Shown in pieces: positions 60,553 to 64,000 of a stretch of 64,000 nt of DNA. This DNA is from Apostichopus japonicus. Taxonomy: Eukaryota > Echinodermata > Holothuroidea > Aspidochirotida > Stichopodidae. The stretch is taken from assembly GCF_037975245.1 (NCBI RefSeq), contig NC_092577.1, positions 34,110,898 to 34,174,897 of the forward strand. Direction: 5' to 3'. The position numbers were made by a program, and so were the translations under genes. Numbering within the stretch: the first letter of the stretch is position 1; every line of letters begins with the position of its first letter. Below the pieces are notes generated by a model that did not search any database, was not told the origin of the DNA, and saw nothing but the letters and a program-made list of their open reading frames with translations.

Positions 60553-63500
60553 TTAATAAGGTAGCTAAGGCAAACGGTGTACGTAAATTTTGAGATTTAC
60601 ATAATATCATGATGGTAAGCGAAACACATAGCATAACGAAGTACACCTACCTCTTGGATTAGGTTAACCATACACGGTAGCGAATTTTAAAAATTCAGCA
60701 TGTACACTTAGATGTAAGCTTTAGATGAAGTATTAAAACCCAGAAAGCTCCCCAAAAAAGAAAGTAAATTCAGGTTTCAAGTATGTACGGTAAGAAGCTG
60801 TTCACAATATATTCGATTTCTTAAATAATATTTAAATTCGGTGGTTGCTTGTCCATATACTGTAAGCACATTTTGTCTTTCAGTGTATTACAGTCACCGT
60901 TTGCATTCAATATTCCTGAATAATGTAACAGAGTAAGTTTCAAAGGATAACCTACACTTCTACAAAAATTAGGCGAATGAAATTTAATTTCTACATATAG
61001 TGGTGTATCTAAAGAAAAAAAAATGTGTAGCCCTTGCTGTAAATACACTTATTATGTCATTACCTTTCATTGCATTTTATGTTACGCTATAGAAGATCTT
61101 GATGGTAATTTTCTGGCCTAGACATTTTCAACTGATGCACCTACGAAAATAAACTGTTAGTTTAATTCCAAAGACATATTTAAAATACAATGTATTGTCT
61201 TGAAATGTAAGAAATGATTACTTGAAGCTTTTCAGCTAATAGCCTGTAATACGTTTCTTGGGCAGGGCCATACAAAGTGGACTGACAGAGGTCTGCTCGA
61301 AAATATTTTCCCATGGAATTTCTCACATGGTGAATGGGATTAAGAGGGAAGGAAGAGGGCAGACTCCACTGCTCTTTGGTAATGCAGTGAATATTTTATT
61401 ATCTATAATTGTATGTACAAGTATTAAGAAACTACAATGATGTTTATTTCTTAATTATTGTTTTATACTCAGTTTAACTTAGTTTTCTGTTTGAAGATGA
61501 ATGCAACGTAATAATGAGGTAATATATGATATCACTCGGTTCAATAGTAACGTTGGATTTTGTTAAAGATATGATTTAATAACTTGCTTGTTAACACTAA
61601 GGTGGTACTTAGTCTTTGACTTAAACAGCTTTGAAAATTTTGCGTTACTCAAATAAAGTTTCGCTGTTCTGATAGGAAAGAGAATATTAATTTTGTGTTA
61701 TATTTTGATCAGTACACCAAACATTACTAAGAATGTTTCGTGTTGATACTCTAAAGACTGGAAAGTTTCTACAAATAACCAAATGGCCTGACGAAAGGGT
61801 AGGGGTTGGGGTGTTGGAGGTGGCTGGGCGTTGATGAAAGAATGAATTGTACCATGTTATCTTAGTTAAAGCAAACGGAAAGTTTACCGTTTCCAAATAT
61901 TGATAAACCTTTTCTTTGAAAATATGCCTATTTAAACGCGCAATTGAGGTGTGGAATACGTATGTTTCATTGACCAATATATGGAATATAGATACAATAA
62001 GAGACCATTTAATCATATTCTGATTCAGCTTAAAAGAATCCCGGTTACTCCGTATAACACCATGTAAAGTTCTTGCTTATTACATAACTTTTTATAGATG
62101 TCGTCCTCGTTGTTCAGTTATTTCTATCCATTCTTTCTAAGCGATAAATTGTCTTTCAAATTTAAGTAGGCTCGGTGGATTTTAATTGCTTTATTTTATT
62201 TATGTTTTTTCTTTCCTCTTTTCTTTTCTCTTCTTTCTCGGATTGTTTGTTATTTCGAGTCACTGAGAGATTTTAAATGCACATACAAACTTTAAAGATT
62301 TTGTTCATGTAATTCTGAGTACAAATCTTGTATACCTTTTCAAATGAATGTGAAAATAGTTCTTTATATCTTTTGGTTTTCTTGTAATGAAGATGTAGAG
62401 ACTATTTGAGAAAGTTATTGTGGGATTAAACACTGTAAATACAAAATCCACACAAGTGAGTAGTTTTTATGTAACTTCAGACATTTTCTATCTGTCATTT
62501 GAGTATAGCCAGATCAGTACGCTTTTCTCTATCACAGTTAATTGTAGAATTAAACACTTCTTTTTGGATTTACCGGAATCTGACTAATTTTATTGGTATT
62601 GAGAAGCTGAACAACAACAACAGCGCCATAGTTTACCTGTTGCTGTAAGTTACCGTCACTCCGAATGGTAAACATATTACAATGTTATGAATGTACTCTG
62701 ACGCTATTTGGAGAAATCAACAACAATACATTAGCTTCATATTATATAGCCGATATGTACGAATACGAACGGGTCTGGTAAATATACCCACCAGAAACTG
62801 AACGCACATGGTTCAGGTGTAAACACACACAGAACGTGGCAAAGTAACCTCGTTTTGTAAACACAAGACTTTAGTTCTAATAGACCAAAAAGGTAAATAG
62901 CCAAAAAACTGTTTGCAATCCACATATTGAAATGATCTTCTTTGAGACTCTAACAGTGAACCCCAAACTCCCCAATATCCTTTAATCCATGCAAACAAAA
63001 TAGATAACTTGAAAAAGAAGGAAGCAATCCCCACGATTGAGATGAAATGTTTAATTAAACAGTCGATAGCTTGTCAAAGTAATTCCTCGATTTTCGGTAT
63101 CTATATTAATGTAGTCAACTGTGAGAAATAGTTCATCTGGCTGCGAAAATATAAATCAATGAAATGAAGTTGTGTGTTCCTTGTATTTCAAGAGAAATTC
63201 AAAATTGTGGCACATTATTAAACTGACTAAATTACCTGAGGTCCTATGCGATAGTTTCTTTGCTCTGTCAATATCCATTGATAACTTTCTACTCAGATTT
63301 CTGTTCAGAAATATCTACATTTATGGAGAAAAACACGATAGATTATCAAGCCGCTCTGTCACATGGTATATGTACATTTACTAGCTATGAAACATCATCG
63401 TTCCGTATTTGATTTGTGATTTTGAATCACTTGATTGTGATTAGTCTACTTTCCATGTGTATTACAATTTAAATCGCATCATCGACAGCATAGCAACAGT

Positions 63501-64000
63501 GATCGTAATGGCAATTGCCTCTCACTTAACTTTACGCCCTCTTTATCGTATCCTTTTATGAGAATTAGAATTCGGTTTAGTAGTGACAACTAAACAACTA
63601 GGGAAGAGAAACCCTTAATAAGAACTACATTTGCGTGGAAATACGCAATAGTTTAGTGCGTGTGCAGTGCTTGCATAATTATAGGAAGACTTTTGCAAAT
63701 ACGCAGTATTGTAGTGTATATAAGCACCTACAAAGTGAGGGCGCTAGTGAGAGCCGTGACAGGCTCAGAATAAGTTGTCCATTGACTATTTGAAACTTAA
63801 GTTTCAACAGGGAGTTGTTATAACAACTCCCTGGTTTCAACGTTCAGTCATGTAGGTATCGTTCACTTGGCCAGCAAATACCAATATTGAAGCGCGTACG
63901 CGCTCTAAAATAATGAGTAGGCGTGTTACAGAATATAATCAAAATATTACGAGCAGCAAGCGGTATTCCCGTGAAATGTTCTGCAAAATGTTCTGTTGGA
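60553..64000. other. Downstream stretch, no gene recognised
   Basis: AT-rich sequence with only short frames lacking splice logic or family resemblance. AATAAA words occur near 61,147 and 61,652 and could end transcripts of the GTPase region. Two adjacent perfect palindromes lie at 63,790-63,833. Confidence 0.45.
63790..63833. repeat. Two adjacent perfect palindromes
   Basis: TTGAAACTTAAGTTTCAA (63,790-63,807, 18 bp) is followed directly by a 26-bp palindrome with 13-bp arms (CAGGGAGTTGTTA, 63,808-63,833). GTTTCAA recurs immediately after, so a larger alternative fold is possible. Function unknown. Confidence 0.9.

Noticed and set aside
61258-61440. 60-codon frame after the GTPase
   Set aside because: Starts at a non-ATG codon in a stretch without splice signals or similarity.

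Overview
The window looks like nuclear DNA of a marine invertebrate deuterostome, most likely an echinoderm and perhaps a sea cucumber. The genes are intron-rich, with GT..AG introns whose phases I could follow from exon to exon. The repeats are tRNA-derived SINEs, a BEL/Pao LTR retrotransposon and a Penelope-like element. There is a large family-type immune GTPase (URGCP/VLIG) and a Tie-like EGF module. The species is inferred; nothing in the sequence names it.

Layout. 1-2.7 kb: an old dispersed repeat interrupted by a SINE, then sequence with no recognisable gene. 2.7-10.65 kb: one complete BEL/Pao element with LTRs that look identical, a perfect 5-bp target duplication and a lesion at the integrase zinc finger. 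10.65-16.2 kb: non-coding, with microsatellites and a perfect 37-bp hairpin. 16.2-24.8 kb: an 11-exon organic anion transporter gene (OATP/SLCO, 713 aa). 27.5-34.0 kb: a 10-exon gene for a 640-aa secreted protein with a beta-propeller-like region, Ig-like sequence and three Tie-type EGF modules, but no membrane or kinase part. 35.9-55.4 kb: a split gene with a death-effector-like domain, an unassigned 119-codon domain, four diverged copies of one exon cassette, a CARD-like half-domain and a hydrophobic C-terminal exon (606 aa as modelled). 55.9-60.5 kb: a URGCP/VLIG-type large GTPase, continuous for almost 1,200 codons and then broken by three in-frame stops and one frameshift. 60.5-64 kb: nothing recognised.

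The most unusual part is 36-60.5 kb. Each cassette copy has an in-frame internal 5' splice site in phase 1, exactly the phase of the GTPase exon at 55,900. Reading through that site in copy 4 gives the CARD half, and the phase-0 site after it fits the hydrophobic terminal exon at 55,221. The locus could therefore make either a DED-CARD-membrane adaptor-like protein or a DED-GTPase fusion. The cassettes have been multiplied by local tandem duplication, some have decayed, and a Penelope-like element and SINEs have inserted among them. An intron of the same gene holds a 5-kb terminal-inverted-repeat element with many AGACTGA/TCAGTCT motifs near both ends and what look like antisense exons inside.

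All exon models were made by eye from splice signals, reading phase and family resemblance. No alignment or database search was run.
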